Positions 43,751-54,374 of a stretch of 64,000 nt of DNA are shown piece by piece; position 1 is the stretch's first letter, and every line of letters begins with the position of its first letter. Origin of the DNA: Bicyclus anynana (lineage: Eukaryota > Arthropoda > Insecta > Lepidoptera > Nymphalidae); the NCBI RefSeq assembly GCF_947172395.1, contig NC_069099.1, forward strand, positions 9,801,740 through 9,865,739, in the 5' to 3' direction. Below the pieces are notes generated by a model that was not told the origin of the DNA, made no database searches, and worked only from the letters and a program-made list of their open reading frames with translations. The position numbers and the translations under genes were made by a program.

Positions 43751-43759
43751 TGTGATGTT

Positions 43760-44735
43760 TACAATAAACAAGATAAAATTCACAGTGTCACATTAACAAT
43801 TTATTTAGGTCAAGGGTTAAAAGCCAAGAGACTCTGAGTAAAAACCATAACATCATATAAATTGATAAAAGAAGAGCAGCATAAAGCAAAAAATCATCTG
43901 TTTGCTTACACTTATCTCGAAAACAAATTTTGTTGCAAATTAATTAAGCTAAGTTTAGACATAATATAGGTTTTCGTTCAACAGAAAGGTAAAACTTATT
44001 TTTAAAAAATGCGGAAGAGTCGCTAGAGAACTTCAGTATCAATTTTTTACTTTTTGTACAGATTTATTTTATCTTTATCAAAATATCATATTTATGCTTA
44101 ATGACAGATATGGAAGAGGGTATCTTGGTCAAAGATCATTTAGTAATTCAATAAAATCTTGATAAATGGTTTCACTCTCGTTCGTCCTTCACATTATATA
44201 TAGTTTCAGAGTTTCACTGCAAATAAAATGATTCTATTTGACGGTGATATATGTAGGGCAATAACTCATGACTGCATTCATATACGTCAAATAAATCTTG
44301 AAAATATCTGATCTACTTCATACATCCAGTACAATATTATTTTGTATGTAAACTGAAATGAATATATTTACAGTTTATTATACTAAAAAGATAAAGATAC
44401 GTATAAATATCTTGATTTTTTTAGTATATTTAGACAGATTTTACGCTAATAAGTAATTATTTGCTGATGTAAATTTAATGTGTTTGTGTAGGGGGTAATC
44501 TAGATCTTCAAATACCAATTTAGAAATTTTTTTGACACTAGAAAGTCACTTATTATTCAAATCTTGTTTATGGGCTTAATAAAGTGAATAGAGAAAAAGA
44601 TAATCTTAGCACCTAAATTAATAAGCCAAATTTAATAACTACAGAAAAAAATACTTGCAAAAATACTTTCACTTACTTATGTATTTTTGTCTGTCAATCA
44701 ATTCACATTTCTAATTAATTTTTTAACTACGTAAT
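43760..44735. other. No gene; AT-rich with an R2 scrap
   Basis: At 44487-44560, taatctagatcttcaaatac and gacactagaaagtcac are a minus-strand R2 remnant. Nothing else. Confidence 0.45.
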
Positions 44736-44741
44736 GCTATA

Positions 44742-44868
44742 GTCTCTTGATCGCGCTGCACACCGCTGCGGTGAGCGGCATGCACACAACATAATCGTAT
44801 GAAAAACGTCAAGATTGGTCTTTTGTTCTGTCGCCGAAACGGTCGCTGCGGCTCGTCGATCAAGAGAC
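44742..44868. mobile_element. Short MITE, 12-bp perfect TIRs
   Basis: gtctcttgatcg (44742-44753) is the exact complement of 44857-44868. The inner blocks cgctgc and gcagcg-like parts extend the symmetry. GC-rich interior and no ORF. Confidence 0.7.
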
Positions 44869-45053
44869 CAAAAGCTTAACACATAAAGTACAAATGCCGT
44901 TGGTCGCATTCCCGCAACAAATTCTGGTAGAGAAATTCAGTCAATCATTGTCATCCTACTCCAAGTCCGACTACCCATATTGTAGCAGCGTGATGGATGT
45001 ATGCTTCAAAATTGCCTATAAATAGAGGTTTCTGACCCTACTTTAACACGTTC

Positions 45054-45089
45054 ACTGCGGGACGAGGTCAATTGACCTCGTCCCGCAGT
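45054..45089. repeat. Perfect 36-bp palindrome
   Basis: actgcgggacgaggtcaa is followed directly by its exact reverse complement with no spacer. The flanking gttcactgcggg is typical of a dispersed insect DNA element end, so it may be a head-to-head terminal repeat. Confidence 0.97.
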
Positions 45090-45094
45090 ACGCG

Positions 45095-45970
45095 GTACCT
45101 ATCACGTCTTCAAGAGGTACGAGGTCGATGGACAGCATCGAGCCGGGTGGAGTGCCTCTAGACAAATATCAGGAAATATTAAAAAGAGATAGGTACGTAA
45201 TTATATACAAATATAAAACAAATAGAGAATGTACATAAATAAGCCCAAAAATAAATGATAACATGATAATTATCGTCGATAAATGTTATAATAAAATAAT
45301 AAAAAGACCCAATATTAACATTATAGAATTAAAAGATACTGTTTTCTAATTTTGGTTTTAAAAGTGGTCTTAGATATTTCCAAATTGCGTTAGTTAAAAT
45401 ACCTAATCTGTATAATTTCTAGAATGGGTAGAATAGCTACAAATACTGAGAATTTGTTTTTCCACTCTGCACTACAAACGGATTGACTTGACATTTTAAA
45501 AGAGCTTCGTAGAGAAAATTAAACGTACTGGAAGTAAACGACAGTTGTGTTTGTTTTAATCCTTTATTTCATTCGATCAAACGCTTTAAATAATTGAAAA
45601 GTATTCTCGTATAAACATAGGAATTGCGATATGCGGATCTCTTTGTGATAAGAAACAATAGAACATAGTTGTAGTGGTTTCATAGATAGGTATTTAATTT
45701 TTTATATTATATTGCTAATTATTTGCCGTTACAAGCATATTTTAACAGTCCAGTAAAGGGCACTGATTTTTCTGCTAAAAGAAAAGATCTAGTGATCACT
45801 AAAAAAAGGGTTCGCGAGCTTAAGAATAGTGATTTATTAAACGATTTTCAAAAAAGATGACGTTCTATATTCGGCTGTAAGTATGTTGTTTATATATATG
45901 TTCACCGATATCATCAATTGTGGATTGTATTAAAATTTTCGTGTTTTTTTTATACAAGTACTTCAAACCC
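45095..45970. other. No gene seen; AT-rich
   Basis: A weak relative of the 39.1 kb repeat (tattcggctgtaagtatgtt, gttcaccgatatcatcaat) lies at about 45870-45920. Confidence 0.45.
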
Positions 45971-45974
45971 GTTA

Positions 45975-46066
45975 AATCTGCCAATAAGAAGTTAGTCTAC
46001 CATCGGCTCAGAAAGCAATTCCTGTCAAGAAGAGCTGTCTAGAAATGCAGTAGCAGCAACTCTATA
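45975..46066 (+). repeat. Degraded relative of the 7948-8105 repeat
   Basis: gtctaccatcggctcagaaa followed by gcaattcctgtcaagaagag. Confidence 0.5.
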
Positions 46067-46170
46067 ACTATCCAATTCTAATGGTATTAACAAGAGCGAC
46101 AGTATATAGTGACTGACAATGATTCCGACACACTGTACTCTCTTCTCCGGACTCACTATTTAGAATTACA

Positions 46171-46457
46171 TCGTCATCATCATTGGCCCATATTCGACTC
46201 ACTGTTGGGCACGAATCTCCTCTCAGAAAGAATAGTCCACCACGCTGGCCCGATGCGGATTAGCAGACTTCAAACACGTAAGGAATTTCGAATTTTCTCA
46301 GATATTCAGGTTTTCTTACGATGTTTTTCCTGTACCGTTGAATACACGTGATATAAATGTGGAGTTGTGATAAAAATATGAAGGTGCATGCCCTGGACAG
46401 CATTCAAACCAATACCCTCCGAATCAAAGGCAGAGGTCATATCCACTGGGCTATCAC
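46171..46457 (-). mobile_element. SINE-A, near full length, diverged
   Basis: The complete path runs from catattcgactcactgttgg to head complement ccactgggctatcacacc. The B box complement is degenerate (cattcaaaccaatac). Confidence 0.85.
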
Positions 46458-46495
46458 ACCTACTTAGAATAGTAAAAGTATCTAAAATAAAGAAT

Positions 46496-46768
46496 CAATC
46501 AAACAACAGCCTGTATTCGACCACTTTCCAAGAGCGCGCCACCACACACGATCCTCCTTCCTCATCTTCTTGATGTCATCGGACCATCTAGCTGAAGAGT
46601 GTCCTACACTGCGCTTGCTGGTACGTGTCCTCCACTCCAGAACATGTCCCAGCGCCATCTTTTCTAATCCTTTGAGCTACATCGAATACTTTCGTTCTTT
46701 TACAGATTTGCTCATTCCGGATTTTTTCAGAGAGACTCCTAACATAGCCCTCTCCATAGCTTATAAAT
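46496..46768 (-). pseudogene. Second RTE-like family, C-terminal fragment
   Basis: It shares aacagcctgtattcg and gagcgcgccaccacacacga with 43376-43535 and extends further. The complement encodes AMERAMLGVSLxxKIRNE-like sequence and KRTKVFDVAQ-like sequence, a homologue of the RRTKVTDIAQ segment of the main RTE family. It is internally deleted and without catalytic domains. Confidence 0.7.
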
Positions 46769-47022
46769 AAATATACTTAAACAATACACATCACTATCTA
46801 GCCCCAAAGTAAGCATACAGAGTAGCTTGTGTTATGGGTACTAAGATAGTTGATATTATAATATTAATATAATAAATACTTATATACTTATATAATGTAT
46901 AAATACACACAGACACTGGAAAACACCCATGCTCATCACACAAATATTTTCCAGTTGTGGGAATCGAACCCACGGCCGTGGATGTAGAAAGCAGGGTCAC
47001 TACTAGGGTAGCATGCTGAGCG
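46769..47022 (-). mobile_element. SINE-B, near full length
   Basis: ctagccccaaagtaagcata, acacccatgctcatcacaca, aaatattttccagttgtggg, B box complement gggaatcgaacccacgg and head to about 47022. It abuts the RTE fragment. Confidence 0.9.
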
Positions 47023-47029
47023 ACTTTGA

Positions 47030-47670
47030 ATTAAAAAAAAAATATGTATATAAAATAATATACATATGATTTGTGGATAAGTATAGAATATCATAGTATA
47101 ATTATCATAGTTCTAGCTCTAATAATACCATATAGGATGCCCGAGGGTATTTGTGGGAGGTAAACGGTGTGATTGTATGATCCACTGCAGCTGTTCACGC
47201 TTGTAATCAATTTCAAACACAAACTAGGCGTTTCAAATCGGCGGTGTGAATTATTGCCTACTATTATAAAGTTCAGACTGCAGTTCCGGAGTAATAGTCT
47301 GAAACAAGTAGATATTACAGAAGTTGTACTTTAATGTGGTGCATTTGAAACTTATCTCTACATGTTATTTTATTTTACTTAGTTATTTTCTTTCAAAATT
47401 CTTTATTATACAGAAATATTATTTACAAGCATGTTTTTATACTAATAACATACAGTTAACATAACACTAGAATTAGGTACTAACTAAGGCTAACTTACAC
47501 CTATTTTAGTTAACGGCTATGTATTTAAATTTTAACATTTAACAAACGTAATAAAAATTAAGACGTAATGAACTAACATTATTGCGGTATATTTGGAAAT
47601 ATATCCGCTTTTTACTCGAAATTTTCTTTCTGTGGTAAAGAACAAAACATAAATATTAAATTTATACTCT
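47030..47670. other. No gene seen
   Basis: Nothing recognised. Confidence 0.45.
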
Positions 47671-47676
47671 ATACTA

Positions 47677-47868
47677 ATATATAAAGCTGAAGAGTTTGTT
47701 TGTTTGATTGATTGAATGCGCTAATCTCAGGAACTACTGGCCTGATTTGAAAAATTATTTCAGTGTTAGATAGCCCATATATCGAGGAAGGCTATATATA
47801 ATGCTCGTTTTCTTACGGGAATGGGAACCACGCGTGTAAAACCGCGCGGCGTCAGCTATACTAATAGC
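47677..47868 (-). repeat. R2 repeat, complete
   Basis: From actaatatataaagctgaag and cgctaatctcaggaactact to gtgtaaaaccgcgcggcgtc, the complement of the R2 head. Confidence 0.75.
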
Positions 47869-48089
47869 ATTAACAACTGAGTCTTAGGGCCATAAATCAT
47901 TTCTCTATATCTATCTCGCTTGCACTTATGGGTCTTATGGAGCCGTCTAGTGAAGGGTGTAACAATGAAAGACATATTATCGATAAGTAAAGTTTATTAT
48001 CGTATCTTGTTCACAAAATTAAAAAAATTAACAATATTTGATTTAATATAATACATATTTCATATTATATAATTATTAACTAAATAAAA

Positions 48090-48130
48090 TTAATCTTCAT
48101 CTGAGTCTTCATCATCAGAATCTTCGTCTT
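48090..48130 (-). CDS. Candidate acidic C-terminal exon (very weak)
   Basis: After an AG (complement of 48131-48132) the minus strand reads a run of codons giving DEDSDDEDSDED then TAA (48090-48092). The coding length is only 41 bp. The upstream sequence has no good polypyrimidine tract, and no partner exon is identified. An acidic tail of this kind is seen in many unrelated proteins. It may equally be chance GAA/GAT-rich sequence or a transposon remnant. Confidence 0.15.
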
Positions 48131-48139
48131 CTGCCAAAT

Positions 48140-48640
48140 TTATTATATATTAGTATCCATAGTGCGCAACGAGTAACACATGAATGTATTTATTTAATTG
48201 CAGTAAACACATTTATAGCAAAAAAAATACGCAATGCAATTACATTAGAAACCGACCAATCAGAATCGTCCAAATCATTATTGACTCATCATTAGCACGT
48301 GCGCAGGTAGCCGTTTATCGATAATTAGGGTGCGCAGGTAGGCGCGCTGCACATTCCTATCTTTTTTGACTTTTATGACCGGACGACTCAGATGATAATG
48401 CGCATACTATAGTACTGACGCCGCGCACGTGACGATTATTTCGATGTTTAAAACATGCAACAGACATACTTTACCATATTTGTGCTAGAATTAAGTATTT
48501 TGGTACTTTCTTATATGTAAATATTTTTTGTTCCTAATAAAAATTAAATTTAAATAAATATAAGAAATTTAAATATATATTAAATTTAAATATATTATAA
48601 TGTGCATTTAATGTCGCTGCGTACTAAGCCCTTCATTAAT
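48140..48640. other. No gene seen
   Basis: A less AT-rich patch with two gtgcgcaggta blocks (about 48300 and 48331) is unassigned. It is followed by an A/T palindromic stretch near 48543-48597. Confidence 0.4.
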
Positions 48641-48644
48641 ATAG

Positions 48645-48790
48645 TCTTCATACAGACAAACAGACAAAAAATAAAAATAATATATTTTGGATTTAGAACT
48701 TATCGATCATATACCTAATGCCCTCCATAACTAAAATTTTCGAAATATCTTCAATGTACAGAACATACCTATATTATAAGTATACTAGTA
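48645..48790 (+). repeat. Relative of the 6080-6350 repeat
   Basis: cagacaaacagacaaaaaat, tcgatcatatacctaatgcc and tatcttcaatgtacagaaca. Confidence 0.5.
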
Positions 48791-48794
48791 CATA

Positions 48795-49555
48795 TAGATA
48801 GACAACCATCTAAAGTGACGAAGACTAAACTAGAACACTAAGTGGATTCCACAGTCTAAGTAAATGCAGTATTAAAGCATTAGATTGAAGAACAGCTTAG
48901 TGACTCGGGCATTAATCTTATAGTGAAGCCCAGTCGGATATCGGTGTTATTACAGTTACACAGACAACTGCACTAACTTTTGATGATAGCTGGGTTCTTG
49001 GCGGGGATAAAATTCTTAGCTCCGAATACTGGAAGCTTGCCAGTTGCCCACAAAAGCGTTCTTCTTCTAGTTGGTTTTTAGTGAAATCGTTTCTTAATCC
49101 CTCCCACTTAGAATAAACTCCACTGGATTACTATTCTATACATATTGCTAGCTTGAATTTTAAATGGTAAAATACCCATGCAGAAAGTCACAGTACATAT
49201 TATGGTTAATGATTTTATGATGCTAGTACTAACAATAGCTTTTTCTCTGTCGGTACGTTCGCGATGGTTTGAGTTGAATTCTACATAATCTTTGATATTT
49301 TATTAGATAGAATTTTATTTACTGAACCGACGTTCAACGTCTGTTATTGTTTGCAATGTTGACTGCATATAAAGTTATTAAAAATATTATAATAAAGTGT
49401 CTATTACCGTATACTGCCAAAGTTAATATTTACAGACTGGAAATAAAAATAGAAATAATTTGATTTATAAATTTATTAATATAAAAAATTAGATTAACAC
49501 AACAAACCTTTATTTTTATAATTTTAAACAGTTCTTGTGTTTGTTACTTAACTCC
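48795..49555. other. No gene or repeat recognised
   Basis: The composition is balanced in the first half and no family matches. It could be unique sequence. Confidence 0.4.
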
Positions 49556-49557
49556 AT

Positions 49558-49776
49558 AATGCACACAAATTTCAGTTGTGTGCATTTTACGTGTTTCAAA
49601 CGGTGAAGGAAAACATCGTGAGGAAACTTGCATACCTGAGAATTTTCTTAAATATCTAGGTGTAAAAAGTCTGCCAATCCGCATTGGACCAGCGTGGTCG
49701 GCTATTAGCCTAACCAAGTTGGTTAGGCCAATAGTCTACCACGCAGACTTCACACACGCAGAGAACTAAGAAAACC
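49558..49776. mobile_element. SINE-A fragments joined as an inverted foldback
   Basis: A + strand SINE-A segment (about 49574-49716: gttgtgtgcattttacgtgt, ggaaaacatcgtgaggaaac, ggaccagcgtgg) is followed at 49720 by minus-strand SINE-A sequence (ggttaggccaatagtctacc, cacgcagagaacta). The junction gcctaacca-agt-tggttaggc is a perfect 9-bp stem. The left edge has a second stem, aatgcacacaa and ttgtgtgcatt with a 7-nt loop. Confidence 0.8.
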
Positions 49777-49779
49777 ATT

Positions 49780-50185
49780 ATTTATTAAGTAATATTACGC
49801 TGGTAATATAATAGCTATTTCACCATAAATCACCCATATCTCAATAGGTAGTACTAGCTAAGTAATCACTTACAGTATACGAGTACAAATCCCAAAGGCA
49901 CACAAAATCAACTTCCATATCGTCTTCGTAAAAACACATTAAAGTAACGATACCCTTTTGTATAGCTAACAAGATTAAATAGAATGAAACGCAAAGTTCT
50001 CCTTTACCTAATGTTGTGGAACCATGACTGTGCAAGTAACAAAAAGGAAACAAAGAGAATCTCGGAACAGGATTATATATTTAAATTATATTGGAATGTA
50101 TAATATTATTAATACATGAAACGAAAAGTTTCAGTACGTTATTACTAAAATTGTCCAATTGGATGAACGTAAAATTTGACGCAAT
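49780..50185. other. No gene seen
   Basis: Nothing recognised. Confidence 0.45.
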
Positions 50186-50198
50186 TAAAGTTTTTATG

Positions 50199-50343
50199 TC
50201 CAGGGTCGACCTCCCACTAGGTGGACTGAGGATATCAAGCGGGTTGCAGGGAGCCGCTGGATGCTGGCGGCTCGAGACCGTGCTGGGAGGTCCATGGAAG
50301 AGGCTTATGTCCAGCTGTGGATGTCTATCGGCTGAATATAAGG
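50199..50343 (+). pseudogene. 5'-truncated RTE-like copy with 13-bp TSD
   Basis: It encodes RWTEDIKRVAGSRWMLA and the end of the RTE tail, then ends gctgaatataagg instead of a GAT run. taaagtttttatg occurs at 50186-50198 and 50344-50356, a perfect 13-bp duplication. Confidence 0.88.
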
Positions 50344-50391
50344 TAAAGTTTTTATGGAGAAGAAGTGCTTAAAGCTATTTTTTACATAAGA

Positions 50392-50634
50392 AACTAGCCG
50401 ACGCCCCGTTTCATCCACGTAGTTCCCATATTCATTTCATTTCATCTGCATAGAATTCAGTTTTTCACAAGTCCTGCGGGAACTATGGATTTTTCCGGAA
50501 TAAAAAGTAGCCTGAATTAATCTAGAGTTAAATCTATTTCTATTCCAAATTTGAGCCGGTAGCCGCGGCGTAAAAGAAGAACAAACATACACACTTATAC
50601 ACACACAAACTTTCGCCTTTATAATATTAGTATG
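50392..50634 (+). repeat. R1 repeat, near complete
   Basis: From aactagccgacgccccg through cctgcgggaactatggattt and ttccggaataaaaagtagcc to ctttcgcctttataatatta. Confidence 0.85.
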
Positions 50635-50639
50635 ATGAC

Positions 50640-50895
50640 ACATACAAATAACGTGGCTTTCTAGTGTTTCAAATTTTTTTTAAAAAGCAAAGCTATACTT
50701 GTCTTGAAAAAGTGGAATATATCATATTTTACCACAAAAAACCAATAAGTGACAAACTATTTCTATATGTTTCCCTACTCGAAAGCAACTGACTTAGTGA
50801 ATAACTCAGCAGGTAAGATAGACAAACGCTAACGTATAATAAAATGAAGACAAAACGACGCTGCACTAGAACAGTTTGTTTAAGTATAAAAAACC
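50640..50895. other. No gene seen
   Basis: It begins with a short R2-like scrap (acaaataacgtggctttcta). Otherwise unassigned. Confidence 0.45.
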
Positions 50896-50900
50896 TATCC

Positions 50901-51122
50901 TCAACTCTGTCCATTTGATAAATAGACTGATGTCAGGCTTGATGAATTAATATCAACTGGCCAATTCAAACCGACAACCGGTTTTCTTTTCCTTTCTTTT
51001 ATCTTATCTACGGCGCTAGTGTCAGTTGGAACGGTGAGCGACGTTTGTAATCCTTCACTTGGGGATTTACGTCTTGCGGTTGTTATGGTGTAGGATCCGG
51101 AATCAGAAATATATACCCTCAT
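50901..51122 (-). CDS. Candidate host-gene exon with Ig-like motif (weak)
   Basis: The minus-strand open frame begins directly after an AG at 51124-51123 (complement ...aataacag). It reads VYISDSGSYTITTARRKSPS, then EGLQTSLTV, followed by a basic stretch KIKERKRKPV and a stop at 50901-50903. The DSGSYT ... LTV spacing resembles the last two strands of an intracellular I-set immunoglobulin domain, as in muscle giant proteins. The first half of such a domain is not in the window. The polypyrimidine tract is poor, and no donor is clear. Chance or a transposon origin is possible. Confidence 0.25.
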   Translation of the reverse strand: MRVYISDSGSYTITTARRKSPSEGLQTSLTVPTDTSAVDKIKERKRKPVVGLNWPVDINSSSLTSVYLSNGQS

Positions 51123-51129
51123 CTGTTAT

Positions 51130-51740
51130 TCAATAGTGCTTTGAAATAAATGATAGATAACGTTCACAGTGACATATTAAATAGGTTGCCTAGTTAAATT
51201 GTGGCCAAACACATCTATTATACAAAATCTAGGAAACCATCGACTTGATCAAAGGCAACCTAATACTAATATACCATAATTAAGCATAAAATAAGCTTTC
51301 ATTCGACATATTAGACGGCTAAATAACTGATGAGGTTTGATAAATAAAATTACTTAAATATTTATATTTGGCAACCAACCAACTGCAGTGTGAAAGCAAA
51401 GAAGGCAACCTTTACTTTTTAAATTATTTTAGATATATTCTTTTAACTAATGTACGATTTTTTTTTTATTAAGGGAAGGAGGTTAAGTAAATTAACAAAA
51501 AATAATCATTTAATACTGTTTGGCTGCAATTTAACTATGCAATGTGTCAATGTGAATATTTTCTATCATTTATTTCTTATCCGAATCAATTAACAGATGA
51601 GAGTATATATTTTTATGCCGGATCTCGTTCTATTAGAGACGGAAAAACTTACCTACATAAGTATAGGTAACGGATAGAGAATATTTGTAACTATCAAACT
51701 CAGTGAAATGTTATTACTTGTAGAGTTTCTTTTCTTTACT
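51130..51740. other. No gene; weak inverted blocks
   Basis: ataggttgcctag at about 51181 and aggcaacctaata at about 51254 are inverted relative to each other, and a third copy lies at about 51412. It may be a small degenerate foldback. Confidence 0.4.
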
Positions 51741-51741
51741 A

Positions 51742-51930
51742 ATATTAAAAAAAAAAGATGTTTTTGTTTATTTGTTTGTTTGTACCTAGCAAACAGGCTC
51801 CGAAAGTGTTAGATTGATTTTAAAAAATCTTTCGCTACTGAAAAGCTATTTTATCAGCGAGTATAATAAACTATACTGAATCCCCGTATTCCCAAAGCAA
51901 TGGGAACTACGAGATCCGTTAAATCTTCAT
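51742..51930 (-). repeat. R2 repeat copy
   Basis: ctaatattaaaaaaaaaagat, ctgaaaagctattttatcag and tgaatccccgtattccca with caatgggaactacgaga. Confidence 0.65.
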
Positions 51931-51939
51931 AGAAGCAGA

Positions 51940-52535
51940 ATTTGAAACTTAAATACTACCACCACGCGGCACCAATATGGATTGACGGGTGATGACTTTT
52001 GACTATGTAACGATCACTATAAGATTTTTTAACAGTAATAATTAACTGGACAGGCGGTTCAATGTACTCTACGAGGCAATGGGATATGTGACCACTAACT
52101 ACACAACTTTAACTTCTACAGAGTGTCTCAAAAGGAACAAAAACTTAGTGGTATTTTATTTCAAACCCCGAACTTATAGTAACTACACGCACTGCATGCG
52201 GCTTTTCTTTTAAATTTGTATGTATATTCTTTTACCTATGTATAGCTGAAAAACTGTTTAACTTTAATTAGTATTATACTTACTCGTATATAGATAATCT
52301 TATTATTTAGAGCATGTAGTGTTAACCAATAAGTGGCCGAACATTTTGCCTTGTTACCTATATTTTTTAAAATATTATATAGCTTGCAAGAAACGTTAGG
52401 TTGCTGTTAACCAAATAAATGAATAAAAAAACAAATCTTCTTACAGAAGTCAATCGAGAGATAATAAATGCACAAGTCACTTATTCGACCTGGAAAGAGT
52501 CCATAAACCTTGTATGTTACCTAAAAAACTTGTCG
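51940..52535. other. No gene seen
   Basis: Nothing recognised. Confidence 0.45.
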
Positions 52536-52539
52536 CTTG

Positions 52540-52618
52540 TCATCATCATAAGCCGATGGACGTCCACTGCAGGACATAGGCGTTTTGTACGGACTTCCAA
52601 ACATAATGATCCAGCGGA
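52540..52618 (-). pseudogene. RTE-like 3'-end stub
   Basis: catcatcataagccgatgga, cgtccactgcaggacatagg and ggacttccaaacataatgat are the complement of the last 25 codons and tail of the RTE element. Confidence 0.85.
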
Positions 52619-52624
52619 TCTGCG

Positions 52625-53255
52625 ATTAGCTTATAATACACACCTTCAAATTGATTTTTATATATAAAATCTGAGGGATATATATGAAGATTATAACCAG
52701 TAGGTATGAATATTATGAGTCAGATTGATGGCTCTTGGTTGGGCCGTTAATCTTCATGTCGACATTGCCGTAAAAGTCGTAAAACTCGATAAAACAAAAG
52801 TTCAATATTGGCGTCCCGATGTGACCGTTAGCTCGAGCTATAAAAAGTGCTAAACTTCTCGAAATTTGGCAATTATTATTCATCCAGCGATCTGTTATAA
52901 TTCAGCGGTGATAAAAATTACTTGAATACTAAAATCAAAATTAAATGTAAACTTTAATCCAATTTAATTTGAAAAAACCGAGTAGACACCAACTTGTATT
53001 TTCCCGACACTGAAAAATTATTTGATATTGCCATATGTTTGTTTACATTATTTATGTAAACAAATTGTGTAAATCTGTCCAACAAATTTGTTTAACAATT
53101 TTGTGAAAACCAAAAAATTCAAAGTTGCAATAAATCTTCATTAAAAATCAGCCTGGTGGTAGTAAGATGTTAAAAATTATCAGCCTGGTGATAGTTTTAC
53201 ACTTCCGAATTTCGAAGATGTACTTACCAACTGTCATCATCATTAACATATTCTG
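52625..53255. other. No gene seen
   Basis: AT-rich. A hairpin tttgtttacat-tattt-atgtaaacaaa sits at about 53037-53063. A short direct repeat (tcagcctggt) occurs at 53150 and 53180. Confidence 0.5.
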
Positions 53256-53258
53256 TGT

Positions 53259-53436
53259 GCCTAGTGGGAGTTTTCAATATTTTCATACTGTTACTATCGC
53301 GTTAACGTAAACGCAAATTTATATGGAATTAAAACAGTTGCATGTACAGTAGTAACACTAGATGGCGCTGTTTCTATTCCTTAGAAATTCCCGTTTACGT
53401 TAACGTGATCGTCACAGTATCAAACTGCCACTAGGC
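53259..53436. mobile_element. MITE with long imperfect TIRs
   Basis: The ends gcctagtgg (53259-53267) and ccactaggc (53428-53436) are exact complements. Inside, cgttaacgtaaacg (left) and cgtttacgttaacg (right) are also exact complements. The centre contains acactagatggcgctgttt. No ORF. Confidence 0.85.
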
Positions 53437-53488
53437 CCTCTGATAATGATCGTCACTAAATCAAACGACTTGATGTGATCGAAGCTCC

Positions 53489-53608
53489 TTCCTTCACGGT
53501 TTTATTATACACACAACTACAAAGTTGGAGGTGCATGCTCTGGACCGGATTCTCTCCCTCCGAATTGAAGGCAGATTTCATATCCTGGACTTCACGACTA
53601 AATACTAC
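53489..53608 (-). mobile_element. SINE-A head fragment
   Basis: ccttcacggttttattatac, caaagttggaggtgcatgct, then a B box with a deletion (ggaccggattctctccctcc). Confidence 0.8.
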
Positions 53609-53614
53609 TTACTC

Positions 53615-54370
53615 ATAAATAATTATTACGTATGTCTACAGTTACATAATAAGATAGGTATAGATTATAATGTAACAGTCCGTACTGTTGGAATTTGATT
53701 TCGACACTTATTGCCTGAATCAGCCAGCATGCAACTGACGTAGCAGTATCATCAGTGAAAATTAATTGTTCGCACACACTCCAATCTGCTATTGACGCAA
53801 AATGAAGCTAGCATCAATTAATAATTTATATTATGAGCTAATATTATCAATTATGTAATGTATATGTATTAAAAATTACTAAACTAACATCATTAATGTT
53901 AATTACTACTACAATACATCCTGCGTTTTGTCAAAATTTTAAATGAAAATTTGCAGATAAATTTTAAGTTCAGACAATAATGACTAGAAATTTTAGTATT
54001 TCTACATATTATGTAGGTAAGCAAAATACTTGATTTAAAGATACGCACGTTGTAGGTGGTACGGAAGCTAAACAAAAAAAAACAAAATTAGTTTTGAAAC
54101 GTCAAGTTATGTCATGATTTTATGGTGCTAATTAAAGTAGAAAACTTAAAATTACAGTTGCAAGGGTTCCAATCGCGCCTTGGTTCGAATACTATAATAA
54201 CTTCGAAATGTGAATGCAAAATACTTCGTAGGAGTTCAAAGGACATCAACTACTTTGTCAAACGTGTATTTGATATTTCGGGTGAAGAATTGAAGATAAA
54301 AGTTGGGATTGCAAAAAATAAGTTGCAAGATTTTACCTATTCAAGGTAAATTAAATATCAGCCTCTTTTA
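53615..54370. other. No gene recognised; one exon-like ORF
   Basis: The + strand ORF at 54122-54349 is preceded by a possible acceptor (acttaaaattacag at about 54145-54158). It runs into a good donor match (tcaag then gtaaat at 54341-54351). No family is recognised, so I do not call it as a gene. Confidence 0.3.
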
Positions 54371-54374
54371 ACGG

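Noticed and set aside
44742..45089. Treating the 44.7 kb MITE and the 45.05 kb palindrome as one element
   Set aside because: Their ends are unrelated and about 185 bp of ordinary sequence separates them.
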